DNA of 64,000 nucleotides from Sedimenticola selenatireducens (GCF_007625115.1 NZ_VMNH01000005.1:496001-560000); one strand, 5' to 3'. Shown: positions 26,215 through 35,468, counted from the stretch's first letter. Made by a program: numbers and translations. The notes: generated by a model from the sequence alone, not told the origin.

Positions 26215-28089
26215 ATGAAAAAAATGCATGTCGTGCCTCAGGATTATGGAATTCACCGTTGGGGCGATGGGTTCTTTGGTATTAACAAGCAGGGGCATGC
26301 CACTGCCCATCCCATTCGTGACGGGGATGTTGAAATTGACCTCTACCGATTGGCTCACGAGGTCAAAAAGACGGGGCTCTCCTGGCCGGTTTTGGTTCGT
26401 TTTACTGATATTCTGCACGAGCGTGTCTCCTCTTTGTGCGACTGCTTTGGCAGTGCGATGGAAGAGTTTGAATACACTGGGCAGTACATGGCTGTTTATC
26501 CCATCAAGGTGAATCAGCAGCGTAGCGTGGTTGAGGAGATTCTGGCCAAGAAAGAGGGGCATGTCGGTCTTGAGGCGGGCAGCAAGCCGGAGCTTTCAGC
26601 CGTGTTAGCCCACGCCCCGGTTGGTGGTGTAATTGTCTGCAATGGTTATAAGGACAGTGAGTATATTCGGCTTGCCCTGATCGGTCTAAAGATGGGGCAT
26701 CGTGTCTACATTGTTATTGAAAAGCTCTCTGAGCTGGAGCTGGTGTTGGCTGCTGCGGACGAGCTTCAGGTCGAGCCTTTACTCGGTGTTCGGGTGAGGC
26801 TCTCTTCTTCAGGGACCGGCTATTGGCAGGATTCAGGTGGGCAGAAATCGAAGTTTGGCCTGACCGCAATGCAGGTGTTGAAGCTGGTCAATCGCCTGCA
26901 AGCGGTCGACAAGCTGGATCGGCTTCAACTACTGCACTCCCATATCGGGTCACAGATTCCCAATTTGCGTGATATCCGTCGTGGAATGAGCGAGGTAGCG
27001 CGATTTTTTGCCGAACTGTATCGCTTGGGCGCGGAGATCAAGGTGGTTGATGTGGGCGGCGGTCTCGGTGTTGATTATGAGGGGACCAGTTCACGCCATG
27101 ATTGTTCCATGAACTACAGCATGGAGGGTTATTCCCGCGAAGTGGTTAAGGCCATTGCAAGAATCTGCAGTGAAAAGGATCTTCCTCATCCGAATATTTT
27201 TAGTGAGTCCGGCCGTGCCATGACCGCGCACCACGCCATGTTGATGGTTAATGTCATCGACAGTGATCCCTCACCTGAGACACTGGATAGAATCTCCCTG
27301 CCAGAGGATGCCCCCGAGGTGCTCTGTTCACTCGCGGAGTTAGTCGGACTGGATGATTATTCAGTGACCGAACTGTTCCAGGAAGCCCGTCATGGTCTTG
27401 AAGAAGCCCATGATATGTTTGAGCGTGGGGAGTTGGACTTGCAGCAGCGGGCACTTGCGGAGGGTATATTCAATACGATCTGTAGTCAGTTGATGCCGCG
27501 GCTCAGCAGCAGTTCGCGACGGCATCGTGAATTGCTCGATCAGTTGCGGGAGCAGCTTTCGGATCGTCTCTTCTGTAATTTCTCTCTGTTCCAATCGCTG
27601 CCGGATGTCTGGGCAATCGATCAGGTATTTCCGGTGATGCCTTTGCATCGACTCAACGAAGAGCCCAAGCGGAGCGCTGTCTTACATGATCTGACCTGCG
27701 ATTCAGATGGTTGTATCGAAAACTATGTCGATCAAGATGGCGTTGAGAGCACGCTGCCGGTTCATCATCTGATTCCTGGTGAGCCTTATCTGCTGGGTAT
27801 TTTTCTGGTCGGAGCCTACCAGGAGATTTTGGGCGATATGCATAATCTCTTCGGTGATACAGATGCGGTCAACCTTGAGCTGGATGGTAAGGGTGGTTAC
27901 CAACTGACACAGCCAGAGCAGGGCGATTCTGTGGATGAGTTATTGCGTTATGTCCATTTCTCCCCTGAGGTGATGCTGGAGAAATATCGGGAAAAGATGG
28001 CACTGGCAGGGGTGGGCCAGGAAGAGACCGAGGCATTCTTCAGTGAATTGGAGGCCGGACTTCACGGTTATACCTATTTCGAAGAGTGA
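26215..28089 (+). CDS. speA: Biosynthetic arginine decarboxylase
   Basis: A PLP enzyme that decarboxylates arginine to agmatine, feeding putrescine and spermidine synthesis. At 624 aa it is close to E. coli SpeA (658). The PLP lysine is Lys98 in YPIKVNQQ. Other landmarks are the LLHSHIGSQI segment, the glycine-rich VDVGGGLGVDYEG, and SESGRAMTAHHA. It is a single-gene unit: the stop codon lies in the left arm of a hairpin shared with the convergent c-di-GMP gene. No downstream agmatinase (speB) is present in the window. The N-terminus MKKMHVVPQDYGI is supported by the family. Confidence 0.97.
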   Translation: MKKMHVVPQDYGIHRWGDGFFGINKQGHATAHPIRDGDVEIDLYRLAHEVKKTGLSWPVLVRFTDILHERVSSLCDCFGSAMEEFEYTGQYMAVYPIKVNQQRSVVEEILAKKEGHVGLEAGSKPELSAVLAHAPVGGVIVCNGYKDSEYIRLALIGLKMGHRVYIVIEKLSELELVLAAADELQVEPLLGVRVRLSSSGTGYWQDSGGQKSKFGLTAMQVLKLVNRLQAVDKLDRLQLLHSHIGSQIPNLRDIRRGMSEVARFFAELYRLGAEIKVVDVGGGLGVDYEGTSSRHDCSMNYSMEGYSREVVKAIARICSEKDLPHPNIFSESGRAMTAHHAMLMVNVIDSDPSPETLDRISLPEDAPEVLCSLAELVGLDDYSVTELFQEARHGLEEAHDMFERGELDLQQRALAEGIFNTICSQLMPRLSSSSRRHRELLDQLREQLSDRLFCNFSLFQSLPDVWAIDQVFPVMPLHRLNEEPKRSAVLHDLTCDSDGCIENYVDQDGVESTLPVHHLIPGEPYLLGIFLVGAYQEILGDMHNLFGDTDAVNLELDGKGGYQLTQPEQGDSVDELLRYVHFSPEVMLEKYREKMALAGVGQEETEAFFSELEAGLHGYTYFEE

Positions 28090-28113
28090 TTTTTTGGTTT
28101 AAGAATCACTCTT
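28082..28113. terminator. Shared hairpin containing the stop codons of two convergent genes
   Basis: A perfect inverted repeat of 10 bp (AAGAGTGATT at 28082-28091, AATCACTCTT at 28104-28113) has a 12-base loop containing a T-run. The speA stop TGA (28087-28089) lies in the left arm. The stop of the minus-strand gene (28106-28108) lies in the right arm. It likely ends both transcripts, though the T-tracts are short. Confidence 0.6.
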
Positions 28114-30751
28114 TGTTAGCCTTTGCGGGTGAACGCTTGGGTTCCTGGAATGCAGGCGGCTCAGTGCTGATGCTTCCCTGTGTGGTGTTAGTGTGCCAAA
28201 AGCCTTGGCGTATCATCTCGGTGATCTCATCAGCAGAGATGGGCTTGCTATAAAGGAACCCCTGCATCTCATCACAGTTCTCCTTGCGAAGGAACTGCAT
28301 CTGCTCTTCTGTTTCAACGCCCTCGGCCAAGACGCGCAGATTCAGGCTGTGTGCCATGGCGATAATGGCTCGACAGATGGCCGTATCATTGGCGTTACTG
28401 GGCAGATCTTTAACGAAGGATTGATCAATCTTTAGCAGGTCGATGGGTAGTCGCTTCAGATAGCTAAGCGAGGAGTAGCCGGTGCCAAAATCATCGACAG
28501 CCACTTCCAGGCCAATATCAGCAAAGCGGCCTAACACCTCCTCCATGAATTCTGCGTTTTCCATCAAGCTGGTTTCAGTGATCTCCAGCTCAATGCTGTT
28601 GCCGCTGTGCTGACAACGGCCCGTAATGGCCTTGACCTTGTCAAAAAATTCCTGCTGCTTTAATTGCAGGGTTGATACATTGACTGCAATTCGTAGCCCT
28701 CTGATTCCCTGACTCCCCCAGCGTATCGCCTGCTGGGTGGCGATTTTCAGTACCCGCTCACCCAGTTGATGAATTAATCCTGTGTTTTCGGCAACACGGA
28801 TGAAGGTGCCGGGTGAGATCACTCCCATCTCCGGGTCGTTCCAGCGGGCTAGTCCTTCCAGGCCCACAATGGCACCGGTGTGCAGATCAAATTGGGGTTG
28901 GTAGAGTAGCTGGATCGAGTCTTTCTCGATGGCCCTGCGCAGGGCTGTCTCCACTTCCATATTCCAGCGGAAGGGTTCACTCATGTTGGAATCGAATAGC
29001 TGATAATTGTTACCGCCCAATTCTTTTGCGCGATACATGGCGGTGTCGGCAAATTTAATCAGGTCATCGACTGTAGAGCCATTATCCGGGAACAGGGCAA
29101 TGCCGACGCTGGGGGTTAGGTACAGTTCATGGGCATCAAGGCGCATAGGCGACTTGAAGGTATGTAAAATTTTCTCAGCAACCAATACGGCATCAAACTC
29201 TTCATTAATATCCTGCAAGATGATAGTGAACTCATCACCACCGAGTCGGGCCAAGGTGTCAGTCTGGCGGACACACTCCAGCATGCGTGTAGCAGAGAGT
29301 GATAGAACCTTGTCTCCTGCTGAGTGACCCAGGGTATCATTGATGTTTTTGAACCGATCCAGGTCAATAAACAGCAACCCTAATAGACGGTTATTCCTAC
29401 CCGCATATTTAATGGCCTGCTCAAGGCGGTCATTGAACAATTGCCGGTTGGGCAGGCGGGTAAGGATATCGTAGTAGGCCAGGCGATGGATTCTGTCCAT
29501 CACCTGTCGCTGACGCGCTACATCCGAGTAGATGCCGATAAAATGATTCGGGGTGCCGTTTGCAGTTTCCAGTGCGATGATATTGAGCCATTCGGGGAGA
29601 ATGGTGCCACTCTTGTCGCGGTTCCAGATCTCACCTTGCCACTCACCTTTCTGGTTTATTTGGTTCCACATGTCGGTAAAGAAGCGGGCGTCATGATAGC
29701 CAGATTCTACCAGGCTGATGGAGTTGCCGATGAGCTCACCCATGGAGAACCCAGTATTCTTCACAAAGGCCGGATTGGCTGAGATGATGCGGCCTTTGTT
29801 GTCGGTTACAACAATGGCGTCGGGGCTGTTTTCGATCACCTTGGCGGCCAGCTTTAGCTGTGCCTGGGTATGCTGCCGTTCATCGAGAATGACCTTGCCT
29901 GCACATACTGTCGCACAGATAGTACCAAAATAGAGTTGTAGAAAGATGATTGCTGAGCTGTTCTCACCTATTGCAAAAGGGCCATTGCCCAGGGACGTAC
30001 CGATCAAAGCTGAGACGGTAATAAATAGCATGATGATAGTGATCGTACGGAGACTGAACCTCAAGACGCCCCAGACCATCAGCGGAGCAAAGAGAAAAGT
30101 GACCGGATAGTGTTGCATTTCGGTTGGGAGATAGCCGCCAAAAAGTAGTCCGCACACCAATAATGTCGTGACCCCGATTCCCATGATTTCCAGCGGTGTT
30201 CGATTCAGCGAATTGAGCTCACTGCTTCGCCAGGCCAAAAGGAGGGGGGTGATGATCAGGATGCCAACAGAATCGCCTACCCACCAGATGGCAATAGAGC
30301 GTGCCAGTGCATCGGAAGTAATTATCCCATAACTCCAAAGCATCAAATTGCCCACAATGGCACTGAACAACGGGGCAATGGCCACGCAAAATAGCAGAAA
30401 TTGGGTAAAACAGAGCGGTCTGGTCAGGAGTTTGCGTGGGTCAGAAAACTGAAGTATCAACCAATAGCCAATCGTCGTCTCTAACAGCACCCCCGTGGTG
30501 ATTCCGGCGCTGACTACCCAGGTATCGTTCGTCAGTAGGGTTGTGGCAATAGAACCCAGCAGTATTCCGGGGAGCACTTTGTAACCGTGCAGAAGGATGC
30601 CGGCAAAAGCGATGCCCGAGGCAAACCAGATGGGTGAAACCTTTCCCTCGAAGAATGCGAACTGCATACTGATCTGCGCAGCGGCAAAATAAAGCAGGCC
30701 GTAGATCAGCCAGGGTGGTATGCGAGTGGGTCGGGTAACTTCCTGTATCAT
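28106..30751 (-). CDS. MASE1-PAS-GGDEF-EAL membrane protein
   Basis: An inner-membrane c-di-GMP enzyme of 881 aa. Residues 1 to about 290 form a MASE1 sensor with eight or so membrane helices. A PAS domain follows (about 300-420; VIENSPDAIVVTDNKGRI). The GGDEF domain has an intact GGDEF motif at 504-508 and an RxxD I-site (RQTD) five residues before it. The EAL domain reads EGL at 632-634, a variant compatible with activity, and keeps DDFGTGYSSLSYLK and the later FVKDLP region. Both cyclase and phosphodiesterase activity look possible. The short C-terminal tail is Pro/Lys-rich. It converges on speA. Confidence 0.94.
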   Translation of the reverse strand: MIQEVTRPTRIPPWLIYGLLYFAAAQISMQFAFFEGKVSPIWFASGIAFAGILLHGYKVLPGILLGSIATTLLTNDTWVVSAGITTGVLLETTIGYWLILQFSDPRKLLTRPLCFTQFLLFCVAIAPLFSAIVGNLMLWSYGIITSDALARSIAIWWVGDSVGILIITPLLLAWRSSELNSLNRTPLEIMGIGVTTLLVCGLLFGGYLPTEMQHYPVTFLFAPLMVWGVLRFSLRTITIIMLFITVSALIGTSLGNGPFAIGENSSAIIFLQLYFGTICATVCAGKVILDERQHTQAQLKLAAKVIENSPDAIVVTDNKGRIISANPAFVKNTGFSMGELIGNSISLVESGYHDARFFTDMWNQINQKGEWQGEIWNRDKSGTILPEWLNIIALETANGTPNHFIGIYSDVARQRQVMDRIHRLAYYDILTRLPNRQLFNDRLEQAIKYAGRNNRLLGLLFIDLDRFKNINDTLGHSAGDKVLSLSATRMLECVRQTDTLARLGGDEFTIILQDINEEFDAVLVAEKILHTFKSPMRLDAHELYLTPSVGIALFPDNGSTVDDLIKFADTAMYRAKELGGNNYQLFDSNMSEPFRWNMEVETALRRAIEKDSIQLLYQPQFDLHTGAIVGLEGLARWNDPEMGVISPGTFIRVAENTGLIHQLGERVLKIATQQAIRWGSQGIRGLRIAVNVSTLQLKQQEFFDKVKAITGRCQHSGNSIELEITETSLMENAEFMEEVLGRFADIGLEVAVDDFGTGYSSLSYLKRLPIDLLKIDQSFVKDLPSNANDTAICRAIIAMAHSLNLRVLAEGVETEEQMQFLRKENCDEMQGFLYSKPISADEITEMIRQGFWHTNTTQGSISTEPPAFQEPKRSPAKANKE

Positions 30752-30791
30752 TTTTATTGCGCTCTAGTGCCTGCTGGTGGACGCATTAGTA

Positions 30792-31460
30792 TCAAGCCAG
30801 TACATCAGGCAATTCAGTTAAAGAACCTAATGTCAGGTGGGGTGTTTTTCCCCAAGGGTCGAAGTGATTGCTCTCAGAGCGTCTGATCCAGGCCGCTTGA
30901 AGGCCAACCTCCATGCCCCCCAGCAGGTCAAATGGATTGCTTGATACCAGCCAGCAAGCGTTGGCCGTGGCATCACTTCTGTTTAAAAAGTGTTTATATA
31001 CCGCTGGATTTGGCTTGAATGTCCGGATCTCGTGGACACTGACGATATCGACAAATTTATTGCGGATGCCTGCTGAAGTGAGGAGCGATTCAAGATCGTC
31101 AGGAAGACCATTCGAGAATGCGAAGAGTCGATGACCTGCCGCATTCAGCCGACTTAGGGCATTCGCCGTGTCTTCGAATACTGGCAGATGCCGATACGCT
31201 TCAAGCAAGGCCTGTTTATCGGCTTCGCCAATCGGAAGCATCAATTGGGTTGCGGTATATTCAAGTGCTTGCCTTGTGCAGACGGAAAAGTCGACATAAT
31301 CTTCCGTTAGCCCGCGTCTGAACGAATACTCCAGTTGCTTGTCTCGCCAGCGGCTGGAGAAAAGTGCTGCCTGGTCACCCACCAGCCGAGAAAGGCTCTG
31401 AGTGATACCGGTTGTATCGATCAGTGTGCCGTATACATCAAAGGCAAAGGTCAGTGACAT
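30792..31460 (-). CDS. HAD superfamily hydrolase, haloacid dehalogenase type II
   Basis: A 222-residue cytoplasmic HAD hydrolase like (S)-2-haloacid dehalogenases, which release halide by Asp attack at C2. The nucleophile is Asp8 in FAFDVYGTLID. Motif II is FAFSNGLPDDLESLL, motif III has the Lys in VHEIRTFKPNPAVYKHFL, and the last motif is VSSNPFDLLGGMEVGL. The Asn-containing VSSNPFD fits type II dehalogenases rather than phosphatases. True substrate is not shown. It lies 41 bp upstream of the MASE1 gene on the same strand, possibly co-transcribed, with no clear functional link. Confidence 0.87.
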   Translation of the reverse strand: MSLTFAFDVYGTLIDTTGITQSLSRLVGDQAALFSSRWRDKQLEYSFRRGLTEDYVDFSVCTRQALEYTATQLMLPIGEADKQALLEAYRHLPVFEDTANALSRLNAAGHRLFAFSNGLPDDLESLLTSAGIRNKFVDIVSVHEIRTFKPNPAVYKHFLNRSDATANACWLVSSNPFDLLGGMEVGLQAAWIRRSESNHFDPWGKTPHLTLGSLTELPDVLA

Positions 31461-31535
31461 GAGGTCTCCTTTCTCACTTCATTTGTCCTATTTAACACAC
31501 CTGGATATGGGGAGAAAAGCGTTTATTCTCATTTA

Positions 31536-31560
31536 TTTACTTCGTCATGGTTGAAGTAAA
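31536..31560. repeat. Inverted repeat upstream of polA
   Basis: TTTACTTC (31536-31543) and GAAGTAAA (31553-31560) form a perfect 8-bp inverted repeat with a 9-bp centre. It lies in the 281-bp gap between the HAD gene and polA. No T-tract follows on either strand, so an operator or weak structure is more likely than a terminator. Confidence 0.35.
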
Positions 31561-31741
31561 TGCCATATGTGCAAGGGTAAACTTAGTATAGGGTATCCGA
31601 CACAGGGTGGTGCTTTTTGTGTGCGCTGATTCTATTTTTGCGCGCCTGTATGTACACCTAAGTCGGATGGGTCGGGTATCTGTCCAGGGGGCAGATAGGT
31701 TATCCTGCCGTTTCTATTACTGACACCTGAATTGAAGAGAG

Positions 31742-34471
31742 ATGATGGCTTTAGATGCCCCTTTTATACTTGTAGATGGCTCATCCTACCTGTTTCGTGC
31801 CTATCACGCACTCCCACCCCTGATGAATTCACGTGGAGAGGCAACGGGTGCGATTGTTGGTGTCGTCAATATGTTGCGCAAACTCATAGGCGAATATAAG
31901 CCGACTCACATGGCCGTTGTGTTTGATGCCCCAGGTGGTAGTTTTCGCAATGAGCTGTATGACCAGTACAAGGCGAACCGTCCGCCCATGCCCGATGATC
32001 TGCGGGAGCAGATTGAGCCACTACACCGTATTGTTGAGGCCATGGGTTTGCCTCTACTGATGATTCCAGGCGTCGAAGCCGACGATGTAATTGGTACGTT
32101 GGCGACCCAGGCTTCCCAGCAGGGGATGCATACCCTGATTTCAACGGGTGATAAAGACCTGGCCCAGCTGGTTGATGATCACGTCACCCTGATCAACACC
32201 ATGAATGACAGCCTGCTGGATCGGCAGGGCGTGATGGAAAAATTTGGGGTGAGGCCGGAGCAAATTATCGATTATCTGGCATTGGTAGGGGACTCGTCGG
32301 ATAACATTCCGGGTATTCCCAAGTGCGGGCCCAAGACAGCAGTCAAATGGTTGAGTGAATATGGCTCCGTTGATGACCTGAAGACACATGCGCAAGAGAT
32401 CAAGGGTAAGGTGGGTGAGTCTCTGCGAGAAAACCTAGATCAGTTGGCGCTCTCCCAGCAACTCACTACCATCAAATTGGACCTCGAACTGTCGCAAGCG
32501 CCAGAAGATTTACGCCCAAAATCTCCAGATTTAACAGCACTGCGTGATTGGTACGCCCGAATTGAGTCCCGCCGGCTGTTGGAGTCAATCACTCAGACAG
32601 TCAGCGAAGATGGGCCCCATCAATCTGCTGAGTCGCCAACGCCGGAACAGCCGTCGGGTACGGATTATCAGGTAGTGTTCGAGCAAGCTGCATTTTCCGC
32701 CTGGCTTGAGCGTCTTGCGTGTGCAGATCTTTTCTCTTTTGACACGGAGACCACCAGTCTGGATTACATGGAAGCGGAGATCGTCGGTGTGTCGTTTTCA
32801 ATCGTGCCGGGTGAGGCGGCCTATGTGCCAGTCGCACACTGCTATCCCGGTGTACCAGAACAATTGGATCGGGATTGGGTTCTCGGGCAGTTGAGGCCCA
32901 TCCTGGAAGATCCCGATGTGATCAAGGTAGGGCAGAATCTCAAATATGACATGAGTGTTTTGGCACGCTACGGAATCATTATGCGCGGCATTGGCTTTGA
33001 CACCATGCTTGAGTCTTATGTGCTGGACTCTACGGCGACCCGGCATGATATGGATTCCCTGGCTGAAAAATACCTGGGTGTACAGACAATAAAATTCGAA
33101 GAGGTGGCTGGGAAGGGGAGCAAACAGCTCAGATTTGATCAGGTGCCTTTGGAACAGGCTGGGCCCTATGCCGCAGAAGATGCCGACATCACCTTGCGTT
33201 TACACCAGGTGCTGTGGCCTCGTCTTCAGTCAGAGACCAAACTTGCGGCACTGCTGCAGGATTTGGAGGTGCCCCTGGTGCCCGTACTTTCGCGGATTGA
33301 GCGTTGTGGTGTACGCATTGATGCGGCTTTATTGATGAAGCAGAGCCATGAGTTGGCGGGGAAGATGCACGAGCTGGAGCAACAGGCCTATGCCTTGGCC
33401 GGCCGCAGTTTTAATCTCAGCTCGCCCAAGCAGATTGGCCAGATCTTTTTTGAGGAGCTGGAGTTGCCGGTTGTATCCAAGACGCCTAAAGGGGCTCCCT
33501 CCACGGCCGAGTCGGTACTACAGGAGTTGGCTGATCAAGGTTATGAGCTGCCCGCGTTGATCTTACAGCATCGGGGCTTTTCCAAGTTGAAATCGACCTA
33601 TACGGACAAGTTGCCATTGATGGTCAATCAGCAGACGGGTCGTGTGCACACCTCTTACCACCAGGCGGTTGCTGCTACGGGACGTCTCAGTTCATCCGAT
33701 CCTAATCTGCAAAACATTCCGATACGCAGTGAGGAGGGGCGGCGAATTCGCCAGGCCTTTATTGCGGAGTCCGGTTATCGGGTTCTGGCGGCAGATTACT
33801 CCCAGATCGAACTGCGTATCATGGCCCATCTTTCGGGAGATGCTGGCTTGTTGAAGGCGTTTGCAGCGGGTGTGGATATTCACCGGGCGACGGCGGCCGA
33901 GGTATTTGGTGCCGATGATCCAGAAGGGGTGACACCGGAACAGCGTCGTTCCGCAAAAGCGATCAATTTCGGTCTGATCTATGGCATGTCGGCCTTTGGC
34001 TTGGCCAAGCAGCTCGGTATTGAGCGCGGCGCTGCCCAGAGTTACGTCGATCTCTATTTTGATCGCTATCCAGGTGTCAGGGCCTATATGGACAGGATGC
34101 GGGCAGAGGCCCATGAGAAAGGCTATGTAGAGACGGTGTTTGGACGACGATTACATCTGCCGGAGATCAACGCCAGAAACAAAATGCGCCAGGCCGCCGC
34201 CGAGCGAACGGCGATTAATGCCCCCATGCAGGGTACGGCCTCCGATATAATCAAGCGCGCCATGCTGGCAGTGGATGGCTGGCTTGAAAAGGAACGGCCG
34301 CCGGTGCGGATGATCATGCAGGTGCATGATGAGTTGGTGTTTGAGGTGAAAGAGGCGTATCTGGAGCAGGCTGAGACCCAGATCAGGGGCTTTATGGCGT
34401 CCGCGGCGACCCTGGAGGTGCCGCTGGTGGTGGATATCGGTACGGGTGAAAACTGGGACGAGGCGCATTGA
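31742..34471 (+). CDS. polA: DNA polymerase I
   Basis: A three-domain repair and Okazaki-fragment polymerase (909 aa). Residues 1 to about 290 are the 5'-3' exonuclease (ILVDGSSYLFRAYHAL, GVEADDVIGTLA). The 3'-5' proofreading domain is intact with Asp334 and Glu336 in FDTETTSLD. The polymerase domain carries motif A with Asp685 (DYSQIELRIMAHLS), the O-helix RRSAKAINFGLIYG, and motif C with Asp863 (VHDEL). ATG 31742 is followed by a second ATG at 31745, and either may initiate; GAAGAGAG is upstream. The downstream gap holds a structured small RNA, as in Pseudomonas and enterics. Confidence 0.98.
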   Translation: MMALDAPFILVDGSSYLFRAYHALPPLMNSRGEATGAIVGVVNMLRKLIGEYKPTHMAVVFDAPGGSFRNELYDQYKANRPPMPDDLREQIEPLHRIVEAMGLPLLMIPGVEADDVIGTLATQASQQGMHTLISTGDKDLAQLVDDHVTLINTMNDSLLDRQGVMEKFGVRPEQIIDYLALVGDSSDNIPGIPKCGPKTAVKWLSEYGSVDDLKTHAQEIKGKVGESLRENLDQLALSQQLTTIKLDLELSQAPEDLRPKSPDLTALRDWYARIESRRLLESITQTVSEDGPHQSAESPTPEQPSGTDYQVVFEQAAFSAWLERLACADLFSFDTETTSLDYMEAEIVGVSFSIVPGEAAYVPVAHCYPGVPEQLDRDWVLGQLRPILEDPDVIKVGQNLKYDMSVLARYGIIMRGIGFDTMLESYVLDSTATRHDMDSLAEKYLGVQTIKFEEVAGKGSKQLRFDQVPLEQAGPYAAEDADITLRLHQVLWPRLQSETKLAALLQDLEVPLVPVLSRIERCGVRIDAALLMKQSHELAGKMHELEQQAYALAGRSFNLSSPKQIGQIFFEELELPVVSKTPKGAPSTAESVLQELADQGYELPALILQHRGFSKLKSTYTDKLPLMVNQQTGRVHTSYHQAVAATGRLSSSDPNLQNIPIRSEEGRRIRQAFIAESGYRVLAADYSQIELRIMAHLSGDAGLLKAFAAGVDIHRATAAEVFGADDPEGVTPEQRRSAKAINFGLIYGMSAFGLAKQLGIERGAAQSYVDLYFDRYPGVRAYMDRMRAEAHEKGYVETVFGRRLHLPEINARNKMRQAAAERTAINAPMQGTASDIIKRAMLAVDGWLEKERPPVRMIMQVHDELVFEVKEAYLEQAETQIRGFMASAATLEVPLVVDIGTGENWDEAH

Positions 34472-34492
34472 CCGAGTATTTTGGTTGGTATT

Positions 34493-34519
34493 GAACTATT
34501 AGGGAATTCTGCTATCTCA
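34493..34519 (+). promoter_or_regulatory. SigmaE/AlgU-like promoter of the small RNA
   Basis: GAACTA (34493-34498), 16 bp, then TCTCA (34515-34519) resembles the envelope-stress promoter GAACTT-N16/17-TCTGA, with one mismatch in each box. It places the start near 34526, at the foot of the first RNA helix. An overlapping sigma70-type reading (TTGAAC with TATCTC, 16-bp spacer) is also possible. Confidence 0.5.
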
Positions 34520-34525
34520 ATATAT

Positions 34526-34637
34526 AGCGCCAGCTGGCGCGGTCACTTCTCCCCAAGTGACCTGTCCCCGACGACCCCATGTCGGGATCTAGGACCCTGC
34601 TCACCTTGACTCCCCTTGGGTGGCAGGGTCTTTTTTT
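34526..34637 (+). ncRNA. Small regulatory RNA in the ErsA/Spot 42 position, with C-rich loops
   Basis: Between polA and engB lies a compact series of hairpins. They are a 14-bp palindrome (34527-34540), a stem GGTCACTT/AAGTGACC with loop CTCCCC (34541-34562), a stem CCCGAC/GTCGGG with loop GACCCCAT (34567-34586), and an intrinsic terminator GACCCTGC/GCAGGGTC (34593-34630). The terminator loop contains CTCCCC and is followed by T7. Repeated unpaired C-runs are typical of RNAs that pair with ribosome-binding sites. ErsA of Pseudomonas occupies the same locus and depends on AlgU. No obvious sequence match to ErsA or Spot 42 can be claimed by eye. Expected length is about 110 nt. Confidence 0.7.
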
Positions 34638-34640
34638 GTC

Positions 34641-34703
34641 CAGGGATGGACTTATGCCGCGAAGGCCATGGAGGGCCGGGAGCGGCGTTGCAGGGATGGA
34701 CTT
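34641..34703 (+). repeat. Direct repeat downstream of the small RNA
   Basis: CAGGGATGGACTT occurs at 34641-34653 and again at 34691-34703, a 50-bp period. The 37 bp between are G-rich (GCCGCGAAGGCCATGG and following). This resembles the short GC-rich intergenic repeats spread through some gammaproteobacterial genomes. I saw no further copy in this window. Confidence 0.55.
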
Positions 34704-34732
34704 GTCACAAAGGTCACGTTCGGCGACTTGCC

Positions 34733-35374
34733 TCAGGTTGTTTCATCGGTGTTGTTTTTCGCTTCCGTTCCCTTTGGCTGCAGATCCAGCCAGCGATCCA
34801 GAACCTGATGGGCCTGATCAATTCCCTGGCGCTTCAATGCTGAAAAAAGCTGAGCAGAGTGAATGCCGTTCATCTCCTTCAAGGCCTTTTTTACCTGTAG
34901 AAGGCTTTTGGCGGCAGCACCCCGTTTTAGTTTGTCGGCCTTGGTCAGCAGGATGTGTACCGGCAATTGGATGGAATTGCTCCACTCCAGCATCTGTAGA
35001 TCAAACTCTTTAAGGGGGTGACGTACATCGGCCAGGAGTATCACCCCCCGTAATGATTTGCGCTGCTCAAGATAGGCCGCTAGCTCGGCTTGCCACTGTA
35101 GTTTGATCTTCTCGGCAACCTTGGCATAACCATAACCGGGCAGATCCACCAAGCGGTGCTCCTCATCCAGGGTGAAAAAGTTGAGTAGCTGGGTGCGTCC
35201 CGGCGTTTTACTGGTTCGCGCCAGGCTTTTTTGTTGGCAGAGGGCGTTGATAGCGCTGGACTTTCCGGCATTGGAGCGTCCGGCGAAGGCTACCTCGGCA
35301 CCAGTATCCGGTGGCGATTGTTCCACTTTGGCGGCACTGGTCAGGAATTTTGCTTGGTGATAGAAAGGGTTCAT
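34733..35374 (-). CDS. engB: Ribosome biogenesis GTPase EngB (YsxC/YihA)
   Basis: A small TRAFAC GTPase needed for 50S ribosomal subunit assembly and cell division. G1 is [10 protein letters not shown]2 lies around [10 protein letters not shown]3 is DLPGYGYAK and G4 is LTKADKLK. I place the start at ATG 35374 (213 aa), which gives [14 protein letters not shown] in line with relatives. An upstream in-frame ATG at 35407 adds 11 residues. Its C-terminus faces the small RNA and repeat region, and transcription converges on polA, the usual polA-sRNA-engB arrangement. Confidence 0.95.
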   Translation of the reverse strand: MNPFYHQAKFLTSAAKVEQSPPDTGAEVAFAGRSNAGKSSAINALCQQKSLARTSKTPGRTQLLNFFTLDEEHRLVDLPGYGYAKVAEKIKLQWQAELAAYLEQRKSLRGVILLADVRHPLKEFDLQMLEWSNSIQLPVHILLTKADKLKRGAAAKSLLQVKKALKEMNGIHSAQLFSALKRQGIDQAHQVLDRWLDLQPKGTEAKNNTDETT

Positions 35375-35468
35375 CAGTTTCGGCTGGTAGTGAAATGAAG
35401 CGAACATACCCCAAATAGTGCGTTGCGGCTACAGAGGGGTATGTCGACGATGTTAGGTTAGTCTTTTA

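Noticed and set aside
34579-35013. Plus-strand frame of 144 aa spanning the small RNA terminator and engB
   Set aside because: It crosses an intrinsic terminator and runs antisense to engB, has no domain, and its composition follows the structured RNA and repeat DNA.
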